From: a virus
Strand: one strand, 5' to 3'
Virus record (IMG/VR): IMGVR_UViG_3300024358_000009
Location: 124,001-188,000 of that record
Length of the DNA: 64,000 nucleotides
How positions within the stretch are numbered: position 1 is the first letter of the stretch; every line of letters begins with the position of its first letter. Under the pieces are notes generated by a model. The model was not told the DNA's origin. It saw only the letters and a list, made by a program, of their open reading frames with translations, and made no database searches. The translations under genes were made by a program, and so were the position numbers. Below are positions 1-9,353 of the stretch, one piece after another.

Positions 1-1
1 C

Positions 2-859
2 GTATGATGAATAAACAAAACAATAAGATTCATCTTCTGGATTAAATTTTTCTGGATCTACAAACTCAACTCTTTTTTCTAATCCAAATCTTTCTAACCA
101 AATTTTTGTGCCAATAAAATTTATTTTAGTTTTAATTGGAAAAGCTATAATTTTACAAGCCGATTGTGCCAAGACAATAAGTTCTGCTGGAGATGAACCT
201 ACATAAACAACTTTTTTTTGATCAGCTAATTGATAAAGTTTTAAATAATCATCGGCTATAAAAGATTGATCTATTCCGTCTGGAAGAATTAAAGGAAAAT
301 CAAGTTCATCAAAATCAATTTTTTTATTATCAAAAAGTAAATTTAACTTAGGCCAAAAACAAACTAGGCTATAATAACGCATAAAAGAATTTATGCTTTC
401 TGTTATACTATTTTTTACTTCAAAATTTTTATATAGATCTTTTATGTATCTAGATGAAAATAAAAATGGACCAAATGTATTTTTTTCTAAAAAATTTGTA
501 ATGTTATAGTCAGGGCTTCTAGATTGAAAAATTGGTCCTACATAAAGTTTTAAAATTGCTACATCTATTTGATATCTAATTAATGGTTTCCATGTAGACA
601 GATTATTATAAAAAAATTTAGAAAGTTTTTGTTTTCCGTCTAAAAATAAAAAATATTCATAAGAGTCTAAAGATGAAGCTTCATATAAGAAACTTTCAAA
701 CAAATCTCTTCTGTTTTTTCCATTTATATATACTACTTTTCCGCCAAAGTCAGTTTCTTCTAAATTGCTTTTGTTTCTTGCGTTGTCAAAAACTACCAAA
801 TTGCTAAATGGTTTTGTTCCAACTTTTATTTCTGATACTCTAGGACTGCATATTTCCAT
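2..859 (-). CDS. Uncharacterised protein, 3' end beyond the window
   Basis: This is an open frame of at least 286 codons that runs off the left edge. It starts at an ATG with a strong Shine-Dalgarno (AGGAGG, complement of 867-872) seven bases upstream. I do not recognise the family. The N-terminal part contains FLFLDG, reminiscent of acidic motifs in GT-A glycosyltransferases. Around residue 220 there is a Rossmann-like stretch, VVYVGSSPAEL. It lies downstream of the capsid gene, behind a terminator. A sugar- or nucleotide-binding enzyme is possible, but this is a guess; that it is a coding gene is well supported. Confidence 0.7.
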   Translation of the reverse strand, partial: MEICSPRVSEIKVGTKPFSNLVVFDNARNKSNLEETDFGGKVVYINGKNRRDLFESFLYEASSLDSYEYFLFLDGKQKLSKFFYNNLSTWKPLIRYQIDVAILKLYVGPIFQSRSPDYNITNFLEKNTFGPFLFSSRYIKDLYKNFEVKNSITESINSFMRYYSLVCFWPKLNLLFDNKKIDFDELDFPLILPDGIDQSFIADDYLKLYQLADQKKVVYVGSSPAELIVLAQSACKIIAFPIKTKINFIGTKIWLERFGLEKRVEFVDPEKFNPEDESYCFVYSSY

Positions 860-907
860 AGTATATCCTCCTACTAATATATTATATAAAAAATCCATCA
901 ATGCAAC

Positions 908-935
908 AAAAAAGGGCAGAGCTTTCGCTCCACCC
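908..935 (-). terminator. Rho-independent terminator after the capsid gene
   Basis: On the minus strand this reads GGG-tg-GAGC-GAAA-GCTC-tg-CCC followed by TTTTTT: a stable hairpin with a GAAA tetraloop, one internal tg/tg mismatch and a U-tract. It lies 29 bases past the capsid stop and would isolate the heavily expressed capsid transcript from the next gene. Confidence 0.8.
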
Positions 936-963
936 TTTATTGATTTTTATATTGGAAGCTTTA

Positions 964-1953
964 TTAGAAAGCACCCAAAAGAACACGACGATTATCGAGA
1001 ACTGCAAAGCCATGTTCGCCGAAACCGTACATGCCCATTCTACGCTGACGATGGAAAGTAGGATCTTCAAAGATCTCAATTTCCTGACGAACAGGCATTA
1101 CAAAGCTGTCACGCTTCTCAAGGTCAAGACCAACAACCAACTCGCTCTTGCCAGACAAAGATCCAGACAAGGTAGAGGTATAGTACAGCTGGTATTCCTG
1201 ACCAACGCCAAGTTCATCGATCTCATGGAGATTTACGCCAAAGATCTGTGCCAAACCATTTTCTGGAGATACAAAGATCTCACGGCGGGTAAAGTCGTCA
1301 ACCTCATCAATATCCCAAGTGCGAATGTCTTCCATCGCCTCTGGAGATACATAAAGGTCAGTCAACTTACCACGATTAATCGAGGTGCTGTTACCACCAG
1401 CATTTCTACGCATTACGGTCTTCATCAAGGCAATAAGCCTCTTGCTGAAGTATCCAGAGGTAGCAACGCTGTCAGTTACAAGCAAGTTGCGACCCTTACC
1501 AGCAGCAATGATAACATGCCAGCCATCATTGTTATTCTTGCGGGTAAAAGAAGCTTCGAGAACTTGCATTGCACGACCTACGATATCCCAACGAGCATCA
1601 CGAAGATACTTGAGGGAGAAGTCGATGGAAGCACCAACTTCATAAGTCTGAACAGTCAAATAATCGCCTTCTACATGGCGTTCAGGAATACGACCCTGTG
1701 AAGGAATAGTATAAGCGATGAAATCCTTCTCAGAACCAGGAGCCAAGAAATCCAATGGGAATTCTACGGAAGTACCTGGTTGGAAAACAACCTGTTCAAA
1801 GATGTTTCCAAGAATATCGCCCTTCAAAACGCCCTGACGCAAAGGAAGAGTAAGAGCCTTTGCAAGTTCTTTCTGAGCAGCTACAGCAACTTCATAATTG
1901 TTGCTACCAGCCTGTTCAGCAAGTTTTACCATTTCTGGAGTTGGAGTCTTCAT
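964..1953 (-). CDS. Major capsid protein (HK97-like fold)
   Basis: This 329-residue protein forms the icosahedral shell. The call rests on its order in the module (portal, protease/scaffold, decoration, capsid), its length, and its sequence character: a helical N-terminal arm, a long mixed core with an FTRREIFVSPE segment, and a C-terminal part ending in RRMGMYGFGEHGFAVLDNRR, typical of phage major heads. Its codon use is visibly richer in C and G at third positions than the AT-rich flanks, as expected for the most abundant virion protein. It lies directly after the decoration-like gene and ends before a strong terminator. If cleaved like relatives, the N-terminal 20-60 residues would be removed by the upstream protease. 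Confidence 0.85.
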   Translation of the reverse strand: MKTPTPEMVKLAEQAGSNNYEVAVAAQKELAKALTLPLRQGVLKGDILGNIFEQVVFQPGTSVEFPLDFLAPGSEKDFIAYTIPSQGRIPERHVEGDYLTVQTYEVGASIDFSLKYLRDARWDIVGRAMQVLEASFTRKNNNDGWHVIIAAGKGRNLLVTDSVATSGYFSKRLIALMKTVMRRNAGGNSTSINRGKLTDLYVSPEAMEDIRTWDIDEVDDFTRREIFVSPENGLAQIFGVNLHEIDELGVGQEYQLYYTSTLSGSLSGKSELVVGLDLEKRDSFVMPVRQEIEIFEDPTFHRQRRMGMYGFGEHGFAVLDNRRVLLGAF

Positions 1954-1975
1954 AATTCTATTATCTCCTCTCTAA

Positions 1976-2437
1976 TTATACGATTGGAAGGTCAATGAAT
2001 ACTTTTGCATACCCATCTGCGTCAACTCCGCCGAGGAACTGACCGACCTTTGGAGTACCAGAGGTCTGGGTATCGGTAAGATTACCGTTAGAAGTAAGAT
2101 AAGCTGAGTCACCAGCTGCTGGTGAAACACCAGAAGCAATTTTATTGGTAACAACCCAACCTTTTGTGAGAAGAGGGAGCTTTTCACCAAGAAGCTGCTC
2201 ATCTTTGTGCCAATTTCTATGCTGACGAGTAATGTCAATAGAAACCATATCGGCCAAAGAAAGACCAGCTGGAACAAGGCCGGAAGGATTAGAAGCCCTA
2301 GTTACAGTAGCTACATCATCGTTCAACGCACCGGAACCGGAAACGCTGAAAACGAGTACTTCGCCCTTTTCGATAGCAATATTGCAGATATTGCTAATAT
2401 CAGTTACAACAATGTTACGATCTGGTTTAAGAGCCAT
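1976..2437 (-). CDS. Putative capsid decoration or stabilising protein
   Basis: This 153-residue protein lies between protease/scaffold and major capsid, where many phages encode a capsid cement protein. The sequence is beta-rich, Gly/Ala/Val-rich and lacks membrane segments. Its C-terminus (GQFLGGVDADGYAKVFID) has the small beta-barrel pattern seen in DUF2190-like and related head-stabilising proteins. Codon use matches the capsid gene, suggesting high expression. The family assignment is by pattern and position, not by a decisive motif. Confidence 0.55.
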   Translation of the reverse strand: MALKPDRNIVVTDISNICNIAIEKGEVLVFSVSGSGALNDDVATVTRASNPSGLVPAGLSLADMVSIDITRQHRNWHKDEQLLGEKLPLLTKGWVVTNKIASGVSPAAGDSAYLTSNGNLTDTQTSGTPKVGQFLGGVDADGYAKVFIDLPIV

Positions 2438-2451
2438 GAGAGTTTTTCTCC

Positions 2452-3093
2452 TTATTCTTCGTTCTTGCCAAGGTTTTCAATTTCAACACCAAGATATGAA
2501 GCAATCTGAGAAGCTACAGTCTGAATTGGATCTACATTATTAAGAGCAGGAGCGTTTAAAGCTACCTCTTCCTTAACTTCTGCATTTTCCAAAACTTCTT
2601 CGGTAGCAACTACTTCTGCCTTGTCTTCTTCAGCCATAGCTGCTTTTGGACAGGAGCAAGTTTCTTCTTTCTCATTCATGTCTTCTTTAGGCATCATTTC
2701 TGCTGCCTTCTTCAACATCATGAGTTCTTCATTCATCTTCTTGGCAGCTGCTTCATACTCTGCCATTTTCTTAGAAAGATAATCACTCTGTTTGGCAACA
2801 ACGCCAGCAAATGACTCATCTTCAAGGTTGTTAGTAAGAGCGACAATCTCTTCTGCTTCGGTCTTGGACATGCCAAGCTTTTCTGCAACAAGAGAAATTC
2901 GATCACTCTTCTTCTTTTCATCTTTCATCTTCTGCAACTCTTCGGTAGCTTTAGCAAGCTCCTGCTGCATAAGATTGGCCTTGGCAACAGCTTCAGAAAG
3001 TTCAGATTCAAGTTTTACTGTATTTTCAACAGCTACTTCAACCTTCTTTTCCATCTCAGTTGCCTCAACCTTTTCGACAATCTGTTCAGACAT
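2452..3093 (-). CDS. Free scaffold protein from an in-frame internal start
   Basis: Inside the protease-scaffold gene an ATG at 3093 (MSEQIVEK) is preceded by AAGGAG (complement of 3103-3108) nine bases upstream, an excellent ribosome site exactly at the junction between protease and coiled-coil domains. Translation here would give a 213-residue scaffold-only product, the arrangement known for lambda C/Nu3. The site is seen directly; its use is inferred. Confidence 0.5.
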   Translation of the reverse strand: MSEQIVEKVEATEMEKKVEVAVENTVKLESELSEAVAKANLMQQELAKATEELQKMKDEKKKSDRISLVAEKLGMSKTEAEEIVALTNNLEDESFAGVVAKQSDYLSKKMAEYEAAAKKMNEELMMLKKAAEMMPKEDMNEKEETCSCPKAAMAEEDKAEVVATEEVLENAEVKEEVALNAPALNNVDPIQTVASQIASYLGVEIENLGKNEE

Positions 3094-3894
3094 TGAAATA
3101 TTCTCCTTAACTTCTGGAGTCTCAAGACTTTCATACCCCAAATCGATAGTTTTTGCTTCGGTTTGGAGTATCACGCTTTCGGGGTTAGCCGGTTTTCGCA
3201 CAAGTCCTTTTCCAGAAAATATAATATTTCGTAAAACACGACCTATCTTCTGGTTACCGTAAACACCAGTACCGCCATACGCCCTTAAATATTTAGTTAA
3301 GAATGAAGTGGCTTCATTTCTAGCTATAATTCTAGTTCTTGCTCCATCAGTAACCGCATAATCAAAATTGCTAAACAAAGCTTCCATGGAAACAAACCAG
3401 CCACCTTTCGGTATTTCATTAACTATATTTTGTATTTGTAATTTTTTTTCTGGATTTTCCCATTCTTTATAAATTACAGCAGAAGTAACAATGTTGTAAT
3501 CTTCAGGTGCAGATTCAGCATTAATCGGCAATCCATTTTCATCTGCTGGATAACAACCAGTAATATGACCAATGATAATATCTTGATTGTGTTCTAAATT
3601 AAACGGTTTGTCTTCTGGGGTATTTCTAGCAGTCCACATTTCTTGAGAATCAAAAACATCATCGTTTTTATTCCAGCCAGTACTAACCAAAATAGACTTT
3701 AAATAATATAAGTCTTCTTGGTTTTTGTTTTCTGCTTTTGCTATTTCAGCTACTGTTCTATTAGATTTGTTTTTAACAAACTCTTGTTCTTGTGCAGAAG
3801 ATACAGAAGCCACCATATCAAAAGCAATAGAATTACTTGCTTTAACAAGTTCAGAAACACCGTCTTCAATTTCTGTTTTATATGCTTCAATCAT
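2452..3894 (-). CDS. Prohead protease with C-terminal scaffold domain
   Basis: A 480-residue fusion. Residues about 60-250 form a prohead-protease-like domain: LEHNQDIIIGH carries the candidate catalytic histidines and GGWFVSMEALF the candidate serine in the usual VSmE context of phage maturation proteases. Residues about 265-480 are acidic, Lys/Glu/Ala-rich and strongly coiled-coil, as in scaffold or core proteins, with a CSCP cysteine pair late in the tail. The protease would clear the scaffold and trim capsid subunits. It overlaps the next upstream gene by 4 bp. An internal start (separate entry) could make free scaffold. Confidence 0.8.
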   Translation of the reverse strand: MIEAYKTEIEDGVSELVKASNSIAFDMVASVSSAQEQEFVKNKSNRTVAEIAKAENKNQEDLYYLKSILVSTGWNKNDDVFDSQEMWTARNTPEDKPFNLEHNQDIIIGHITGCYPADENGLPINAESAPEDYNIVTSAVIYKEWENPEKKLQIQNIVNEIPKGGWFVSMEALFSNFDYAVTDGARTRIIARNEATSFLTKYLRAYGGTGVYGNQKIGRVLRNIIFSGKGLVRKPANPESVILQTEAKTIDLGYESLETPEVKENISMSEQIVEKVEATEMEKKVEVAVENTVKLESELSEAVAKANLMQQELAKATEELQKMKDEKKKSDRISLVAEKLGMSKTEAEEIVALTNNLEDESFAGVVAKQSDYLSKKMAEYEAAAKKMNEELMMLKKAAEMMPKEDMNEKEETCSCPKAAMAEEDKAEVVATEEVLENAEVKEEVALNAPALNNVDPIQTVASQIASYLGVEIENLGKNEE

Positions 3895-4646
3895 GGTTCA
3901 CCTCTTTTAAAAATTACACCAAACCAATTAAGTATTCTTTTATACCAAGGTATATAACCATTTATATATAAATATGTTGTGTCATTACAGTACTGAGGTT
4001 TGTCTTCAAATTCCGGTAAATACTCAGTTGTATTTTTACTTTCAAATAAAATATTATCTGAATATTTATTAACTTTTATTTTATTTTTTATATCATAACT
4101 TAATGACTTTGGCCAAGCAGATTCTAATACATCTCTATGATTATTGCTTAATACTGGTGGCCAAGAGTGTTTATTATTTGTTATTGCAAAAACAGCTGTT
4201 TTCCAAGCTTCTAAATAGTCATTATTCCATTTAAATACAGATGCTAAAAAACCATCATTAATTTGTTTTTCAAAAATTTTATAAGCAACTGGACTAACCC
4301 TTGTATCTGTAGCATGAACAATGATAAAGCAACTATCTCCGTGTTCTTGAAAAATAATAGGAAAAGCTTTTCTAAAATTTATACTCTCATAAAAACTGGT
4401 ATTTCCTACTTTGTCCAAAGTTTCTCTGTAAATAATATCATGAATCAATTTCCTTTTTTTTAAATCGTCTAAAATCCATTTTTTAGAAATTTCTGGATCA
4501 GCCCACAAAATATAAATAATGGGGCTGTGTTTAAAGAAAATTCTACATCTATAGATATGCTGAACATTATCTATTAGTTCGTGATATCTACGATGCAGAG
4601 TTATCAATATTATCGGTCTTTTGTAAGCCGATTGTGTGCATTGCAT
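3891..4646 (-). CDS. Uncharacterised protein within the head module
   Basis: A 251-residue protein that overlaps the portal gene by 59 bases at its start and the protease gene by 4 bases at its end, so it is embedded in the head operon. The N-terminal RPIILITLHRRYHELI and the later IIYILWADPE and FIIVHATDTR have the alternating strand pattern of a GT-A glycosyltransferase, but I see no clear DxD motif. The C-terminus ends in an aromatic, possibly membrane-associating segment (YIPWYKRILNWFGVIF). A glycan-acting role is a weak inference. Confidence 0.6.
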   Translation of the reverse strand: MQCTQSAYKRPIILITLHRRYHELIDNVQHIYRCRIFFKHSPIIYILWADPEISKKWILDDLKKRKLIHDIIYRETLDKVGNTSFYESINFRKAFPIIFQEHGDSCFIIVHATDTRVSPVAYKIFEKQINDGFLASVFKWNNDYLEAWKTAVFAITNNKHSWPPVLSNNHRDVLESAWPKSLSYDIKNKIKVNKYSDNILFESKNTTEYLPEFEDKPQYCNDTTYLYINGYIPWYKRILNWFGVIFKRGEP

Positions 4647-6720
4647 ATACAGAAGCTTGTATCTTTCTTGTTACTTCTGATGTTGGTAAATTTCCAGTTT
4701 TTTCTAAGTATTTAGCCATGCAAGTCTTAAAGAAATCTTCTACTTCAAAAGGTATTTCTATTTTTTCTTTTAATGAATTATGAACAAAAGCTTTTGTTAC
4801 TTTTTGATCTGGTTCAACTCTGCAAAGCAAAGCAAACTTTATATGTTCAAATTCATTTATTTGAGCAACAGAAAGATCCCTAAGAGTTTTCTTGTTAACA
4901 CTTTTTAAATATGCGGGCTGTACAATTTCAGCTATAGTTTTTTGGGTTTGCTCTGCCCAATTAAGTCTATCTACAAAATCTGATGCCATGGCTGGTTTAA
5001 TAGTTCTTCTCTTCCTTGGTAGCGTATCTGTCTTTCCTTGAGGTCTGCCTTGTCCAGATTCGCCCTTTGGTTGCTCTTCTGTATTTTTAGTTGGACTTGT
5101 TTGTATAGATAAACTTGCATTTGGATCTTTTATTCCAAAATATTCTGGAGATAACATACCTAATTGAGCAAATAACTTTTCAACACTTTCTTTGTGCTGT
5201 GGACTATGGAATGGTGAAGCTTTAGGAGGAAGCATATCTTGTTTTCTATAATCTCGTTCTCTGCGTAATCTAACGCTTTCTATTTCTGGTATAAGATTAA
5301 ATCTTTCCTGAACAGCTTCTTCGCTAATAATATCTCTATCTGCAAGTTCTATTAACAATCTCTTTTCAGCAGCTTCGTCGGATAAAGTTTGATGATCAAA
5401 GACTATTTGGGCTGGTAATTTAAACCCCATAGCCATTTGAACAAGTTTAATTTCTCTTTCCCAAAATTCAGTTACAACATCTCTGCCGTACTGAAGTCTT
5501 TCAATTAAAGTTCTCAAACTAATGTAGTTATTTGAAAATCCAGAACCTACTGGCAATCCTGTTAATGAAGGAGGAATACCAAGTCCTGCATAAATAGAGT
5601 TTAAGATAGGTTTATATTTTTCTTCGCCTAAGAAATTTACTAAATCTGTTTTTGTTTCAACAACATCTATTTCTGGACCCCAAATAAGATCCATGCTGCC
5701 ACCACCAACATTGTTCATAAGCATATCAGCAAGTCTGCTTATAGCTTCCTCAGTTGGTAAAATACGATGTTCTAACGAACCCAACTTCCAAAGTCTAATG
5801 TGACTGATAGCACCGTCTAATGCTGCTAAATCAGCAAGCTTCATTTTTTCTAACATTTGCAAATCTTTTAGCAAAGCATATAACATCGGCTTTGCCCAAA
5901 CTTGCCAGTCATCTCTTTTATAATAGAGGGCAACCGTTTTATTAACATCTAGTGGCATTAAAAAACCGCCACGAACAGCATAATCATCCATTTGAGTTGG
6001 CAATGATTTTATAATTTCTTTTTCAATATCAGACTTGGGATTTTTTAACTTCCTTGAAAAATTTTCTGTAACCCTAATGCCAAAACGAAAAGCTCTTGGT
6101 CCAATAAATGGGGCAATTTCTTCGCCGTATACCTCAATAGAGGTTGGATTATAAATTGTATATTCCCAAGGTACTTCTGATTGTTTGGGTTTTTTAATAA
6201 AATTCTTTTTGGTTTCAGCTGCCATTCCTTTTTGAATAATATCTATTTCTTCTGGTTTTAAAATTGCTGTTGCTCTTTTAATAATTACATTTCCAGCACG
6301 ATAAAGTAAATTAAGTATTCTTTCTGTTCTTTCGTTACCACGAATTTTTTTAAACCACTCTTTATAAAACTTTTCAATCTTTGGGTTTGGATGTACTAAA
6401 TCTACTCCTTGACAAGCAAACTCACTCATCATATCTATGGTATTACGAACTATACCTATACGCTCATACGCTTGCATACAAGCAGTCATAATATCTTTGT
6501 CTTTTACTGGTATTTGTTCATTCGGTCTAAAAAAATCGTAATCCCTACGATCAAAACCTTCACGCACAGAAATATTTGGGGATTCAACATTTTTAAAACT
6601 GCTAGAAGCAACTGTCTTCTTTACGACATGACCTTGATTATTGCTTTTTGCTATAGCTTTTTCTTTAGATTCAAGGCTGTTTTCTTCCCAAGTAACAAAA
6701 AGATCTTTTTTTTCGCTCAT
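4588..6720 (-). CDS. Portal protein
   Basis: At 710 residues this is a long portal, the dodecameric vertex ring through which DNA is packaged. Support: it lies between the large terminase and the prohead protease; residues about 60-130 carry a portal-type start (YDFFRPNE, then ERIGIVRNTIDMMSEFA); and YAGLGIPPSLTGLP followed by an aromatic/Ser region (GFSNNYISLRTLIERLQ) matches portal stem regions. The C-terminal 180 residues are charged and proline-rich, then fold again, and may be a species-specific extension. No frameshift seen. Confidence 0.85.
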   Translation of the reverse strand: MSEKKDLFVTWEENSLESKEKAIAKSNNQGHVVKKTVASSSFKNVESPNISVREGFDRRDYDFFRPNEQIPVKDKDIMTACMQAYERIGIVRNTIDMMSEFACQGVDLVHPNPKIEKFYKEWFKKIRGNERTERILNLLYRAGNVIIKRATAILKPEEIDIIQKGMAAETKKNFIKKPKQSEVPWEYTIYNPTSIEVYGEEIAPFIGPRAFRFGIRVTENFSRKLKNPKSDIEKEIIKSLPTQMDDYAVRGGFLMPLDVNKTVALYYKRDDWQVWAKPMLYALLKDLQMLEKMKLADLAALDGAISHIRLWKLGSLEHRILPTEEAISRLADMLMNNVGGGSMDLIWGPEIDVVETKTDLVNFLGEEKYKPILNSIYAGLGIPPSLTGLPVGSGFSNNYISLRTLIERLQYGRDVVTEFWEREIKLVQMAMGFKLPAQIVFDHQTLSDEAAEKRLLIELADRDIISEEAVQERFNLIPEIESVRLRRERDYRKQDMLPPKASPFHSPQHKESVEKLFAQLGMLSPEYFGIKDPNASLSIQTSPTKNTEEQPKGESGQGRPQGKTDTLPRKRRTIKPAMASDFVDRLNWAEQTQKTIAEIVQPAYLKSVNKKTLRDLSVAQINEFEHIKFALLCRVEPDQKVTKAFVHNSLKEKIEIPFEVEDFFKTCMAKYLEKTGNLPTSEVTRKIQASVYAMHTIGLQKTDNIDNSAS

Positions 6721-6769
6721 GATAATCCTACTTATTAAATTGTAATTGGATCATAATTGAATTACACCA

Positions 6770-8896
6770 TTATTCTTCGCCGGTTCTCCTAACTGCTTCT
6801 CCATAATTTCCAACTTTTTTAATACCTTGGTTAAACCATTCTGGAGCTATATACATAGACTTGTTTCCTTTTCTGCCAGATAAAGTATTAGAAAATCCAC
6901 CCAAAGCTGTATATTCTTGTTGAGTTACAGTTCTTTGAATTTGTCTGGCCGTCATATTAGCCATTAGCAAAGATGAATATCTATCTTTTCTGGTTTTGCT
7001 TCCTCTAATTTGATCCTTAAAATCAGGAGTATCCCAGCGATCTCTACCACCACCAGTTAATGTATGCACTATACTGGCAAGTTCGTCTTTCAGTTCTTCT
7101 ATTTCCATAACACAATCTTCTAGTGTGTCATATAGTTGTATATCTTTTCCTGCTGAATTGTCATATACAATACGCCCTTTATCTCTGTCATCTTCAAACG
7201 CTAAACCTAAAGAAACGCTATCAAAGAAAGGAAATAAAAGTACTTTATCTTCCATATCTTTGCGAAGTCCATGATTGGCTTCTACAACCCACTTTCCATC
7301 AGCAAAATTAACCATATTAAGAATGTGTTTTCCGGGTTTATCGTCAGAGTCTTTTCTTTTCTTAATGTCTGGATCTATAGTTCTCCAAAAAGCCACTTCT
7401 CCTGATTGGAGCTTTGAGTCATCGTGTAAAGCTTCTTCTACAGATATACCACCACCCTGACTATCTATAGCTATCTCTCTACATGGAAATAACTTAGCTA
7501 AATCCCTTATTTTTCTTGCACAATAAGAGTAGAAGTTTTGTTCCTTTGTTATGCCTCGTTTTAATTTTTCTCTATGTGCTGCCCTATTCGTTGTCCAGCA
7601 ATAGACAATCCTTCTAGTATTTTGATGTAAAGCCAAAATAATAACGGAAAAGTTATCTCTTTCAGAAGCTGGATCTACAGCCATCACATGTTCTATTCCT
7701 GGCTCACCAACTAAAGAGGCAGAAAAATTAATATCTGACAATGGACCATCAGGTTTTCCTACAACGCATGACTCTATCAAACTACGCTTGAAAAATCCTT
7801 CTGAATCAGTTGCAAATGTCGCCCCATACTCAATCATGTAATTCGCTCTTGTACTTGTCGCTTTCGCTGATGATATCTGTTTTTGATCCATGAAACCAAT
7901 TGGTAGTAACTCTACTGGTATTCTTATAATTGAGTAGTCACGCCAGTTAAAACCAGCAGGTATTGGTCCTTGGAAAAACTCTTCGAGCTTTTTTGTATCT
8001 CCGCCACTATTGATGATTGTGCGATAAGAGTTCCAGTTCTTATAGAAATGATTAAATGAATAGTAAGCTGTTCCTGAGATTATGTTTTGGTTTGCTCTTA
8101 AAGTTCTACTTTCTTCTTTTTCATTTTCTTCACTCCATAATCCAAGTTGTTTCATTAACCTAATTCTTGCTTGATCTTTAACAGATTGAGCAGGAGAAGC
8201 AGCTACTGATGAGAAGCCCCTAACAACATTCTGGTAAATTTCTTCTTTAATAGATGCGAATTCGTCAGCGATTGTATAGTTTGCTCTTTGACCACGGATC
8301 TTATCGCCATTACCTAAAGGAAGTGCAAATCCAACACTATCGCCAACGATCATGTCAAAACGATCTACTGATCTGCTTGGTCCTTGTTCACGATTGTTTT
8401 TGCCACGACCAGTTCCACATAAATCTCTATAGATATGTCCATTTACCCAAAGATTTTCCATGTATTCAAAAATAACTTTGGCCTGTCTAAATGCAGCACC
8501 AACGATTGCAATTTTACAACCTTGTGTAAATAAAAGTCGTAACATTGCATATAAACCTAAGATAAAAGACTTTCCACTACCACGACCAGCAATAAGCATA
8601 GGGAAGGGGCGATTCCAAAGCTCTTTCAAAATCAAATGCTGGAACGGCATAATTTCAATATCGAATAATAATTTACATGTAAAAGGAAAATAATCTGGAT
8701 TACGCATGATTTTTAAAAGATGCACATGCGGATTCTCTTTGTCATAATGCGTCATCACATTGAAAGGATGAATAGTTCCGATTGGCAAATCTAAAAGAGA
8801 CTCTATGTGCGAAATGTCCGCTCCGGGCCGAATGCCCTGAATTTCTTTTTCAGAAAGCATCCAAGCTTTATCAAGAACTTTCTTTAGTTTGTCCAT
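6770..8896 (-). CDS. Terminase large subunit
   Basis: This is the DNA-packaging motor, ATPase plus nuclease. The ATPase domain has Walker A AGRGSGKS (about residue 100), a Walker B-like strand ending in ADEFAS (about residue 215) and a coupling segment ISGTAYY. The nuclease domain has acidic strands VMAVDPASERD and REIAIDSQGGG, as in RNase H-fold terminase nucleases. I chose the ATG at 8896 (708 residues) over an upstream TTG at 8956, because the latter lies deep inside the neighbouring nuclease gene. The length is on the long side for the family. Confidence 0.92.
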   Translation of the reverse strand: MDKLKKVLDKAWMLSEKEIQGIRPGADISHIESLLDLPIGTIHPFNVMTHYDKENPHVHLLKIMRNPDYFPFTCKLLFDIEIMPFQHLILKELWNRPFPMLIAGRGSGKSFILGLYAMLRLLFTQGCKIAIVGAAFRQAKVIFEYMENLWVNGHIYRDLCGTGRGKNNREQGPSRSVDRFDMIVGDSVGFALPLGNGDKIRGQRANYTIADEFASIKEEIYQNVVRGFSSVAASPAQSVKDQARIRLMKQLGLWSEENEKEESRTLRANQNIISGTAYYSFNHFYKNWNSYRTIINSGGDTKKLEEFFQGPIPAGFNWRDYSIIRIPVELLPIGFMDQKQISSAKATSTRANYMIEYGATFATDSEGFFKRSLIESCVVGKPDGPLSDINFSASLVGEPGIEHVMAVDPASERDNFSVIILALHQNTRRIVYCWTTNRAAHREKLKRGITKEQNFYSYCARKIRDLAKLFPCREIAIDSQGGGISVEEALHDDSKLQSGEVAFWRTIDPDIKKRKDSDDKPGKHILNMVNFADGKWVVEANHGLRKDMEDKVLLFPFFDSVSLGLAFEDDRDKGRIVYDNSAGKDIQLYDTLEDCVMEIEELKDELASIVHTLTGGGRDRWDTPDFKDQIRGSKTRKDRYSSLLMANMTARQIQRTVTQQEYTALGGFSNTLSGRKGNKSMYIAPEWFNQGIKKVGNYGEAVRRTGEE

Positions 8897-9353
8897 AGTG
8901 CTCACATACTCTCTTGAATAAACTAGATGCAACTTCTTTTCCGTATTTTCCTGCAAGGATAATCTTGGTCTTATACTTTACTTCTATATCTAAAAGTGCT
9001 TTGACAATAAACTGCGGAGTTATTTTTATATACTTATACTTACTTGGCGGAATTTGTGTCGATTGTGGAAATTTGTAAATGTCTTCCATAGTAAATTCTA
9101 AAACTATAAATGGTAATTCAAATTCTTCAAGCCTTAATAACTCGTCGTGAAATCTTTGTTGCGTAATGTTGTTTGAAAACTCGCTAAGATCACCTTTGCG
9201 TTCTATGACAAATTTATTTTCAAAACCCTCTAATGAATAATCGCCGGTTTTTAGTGTAGCGATAGTCATTCCATCACAAGATGGACCTGGGTTAAACTCC
9301 CAACCAAGCTGTTCTCTAGTGTCTTTGATTACTTTATATTTTTTGCTGTTCAT
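8871..9353 (-). CDS. ERCC4/XPF-type nuclease domain protein
   Basis: A 160-residue protein with the ERCC4 nuclease core: DTREQ near the N-terminus, GDYSL at about residue 55 and the catalytic IERK at about 70, matching the GDX(n)ERKX(3)D pattern (here ERKGDLSEF). Such stand-alone domains cut branched or flap DNA. It sits directly upstream of the terminase with a 26-base overlap, so a role in resolving branches before packaging, like T4 endonuclease VII functionally, is a reasonable inference. Confidence 0.82.
   Translation of the reverse strand: MNSKKYKVIKDTREQLGWEFNPGPSCDGMTIATLKTGDYSLEGFENKFVIERKGDLSEFSNNITQQRFHDELLRLEEFELPFIVLEFTMEDIYKFPQSTQIPPSKYKYIKITPQFIVKALLDIEVKYKTKIILAGKYGKEVASSLFKRVCEHYGQTKESS

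Noticed and set aside
882-1079. Minus-strand frame over the capsid terminator
   Set aside because: It overlaps the capsid end and the hairpin, with no ribosome site; a shadow frame.
901-1701. Long 266-codon plus-strand frame opposite the capsid gene
   Set aside because: Antisense to a confident capsid gene; openness is explained by that gene's codon bias.
2232-2543. Plus-strand frames opposite the decoration gene
   Set aside because: No ribosome sites, overlapping each other and a well-supported minus-strand gene.
6409-6738. Plus-strand frame opposite the portal start
   Set aside because: Antisense shadow rich in Ile/Phe/Tyr, as produced by AT-rich complement.
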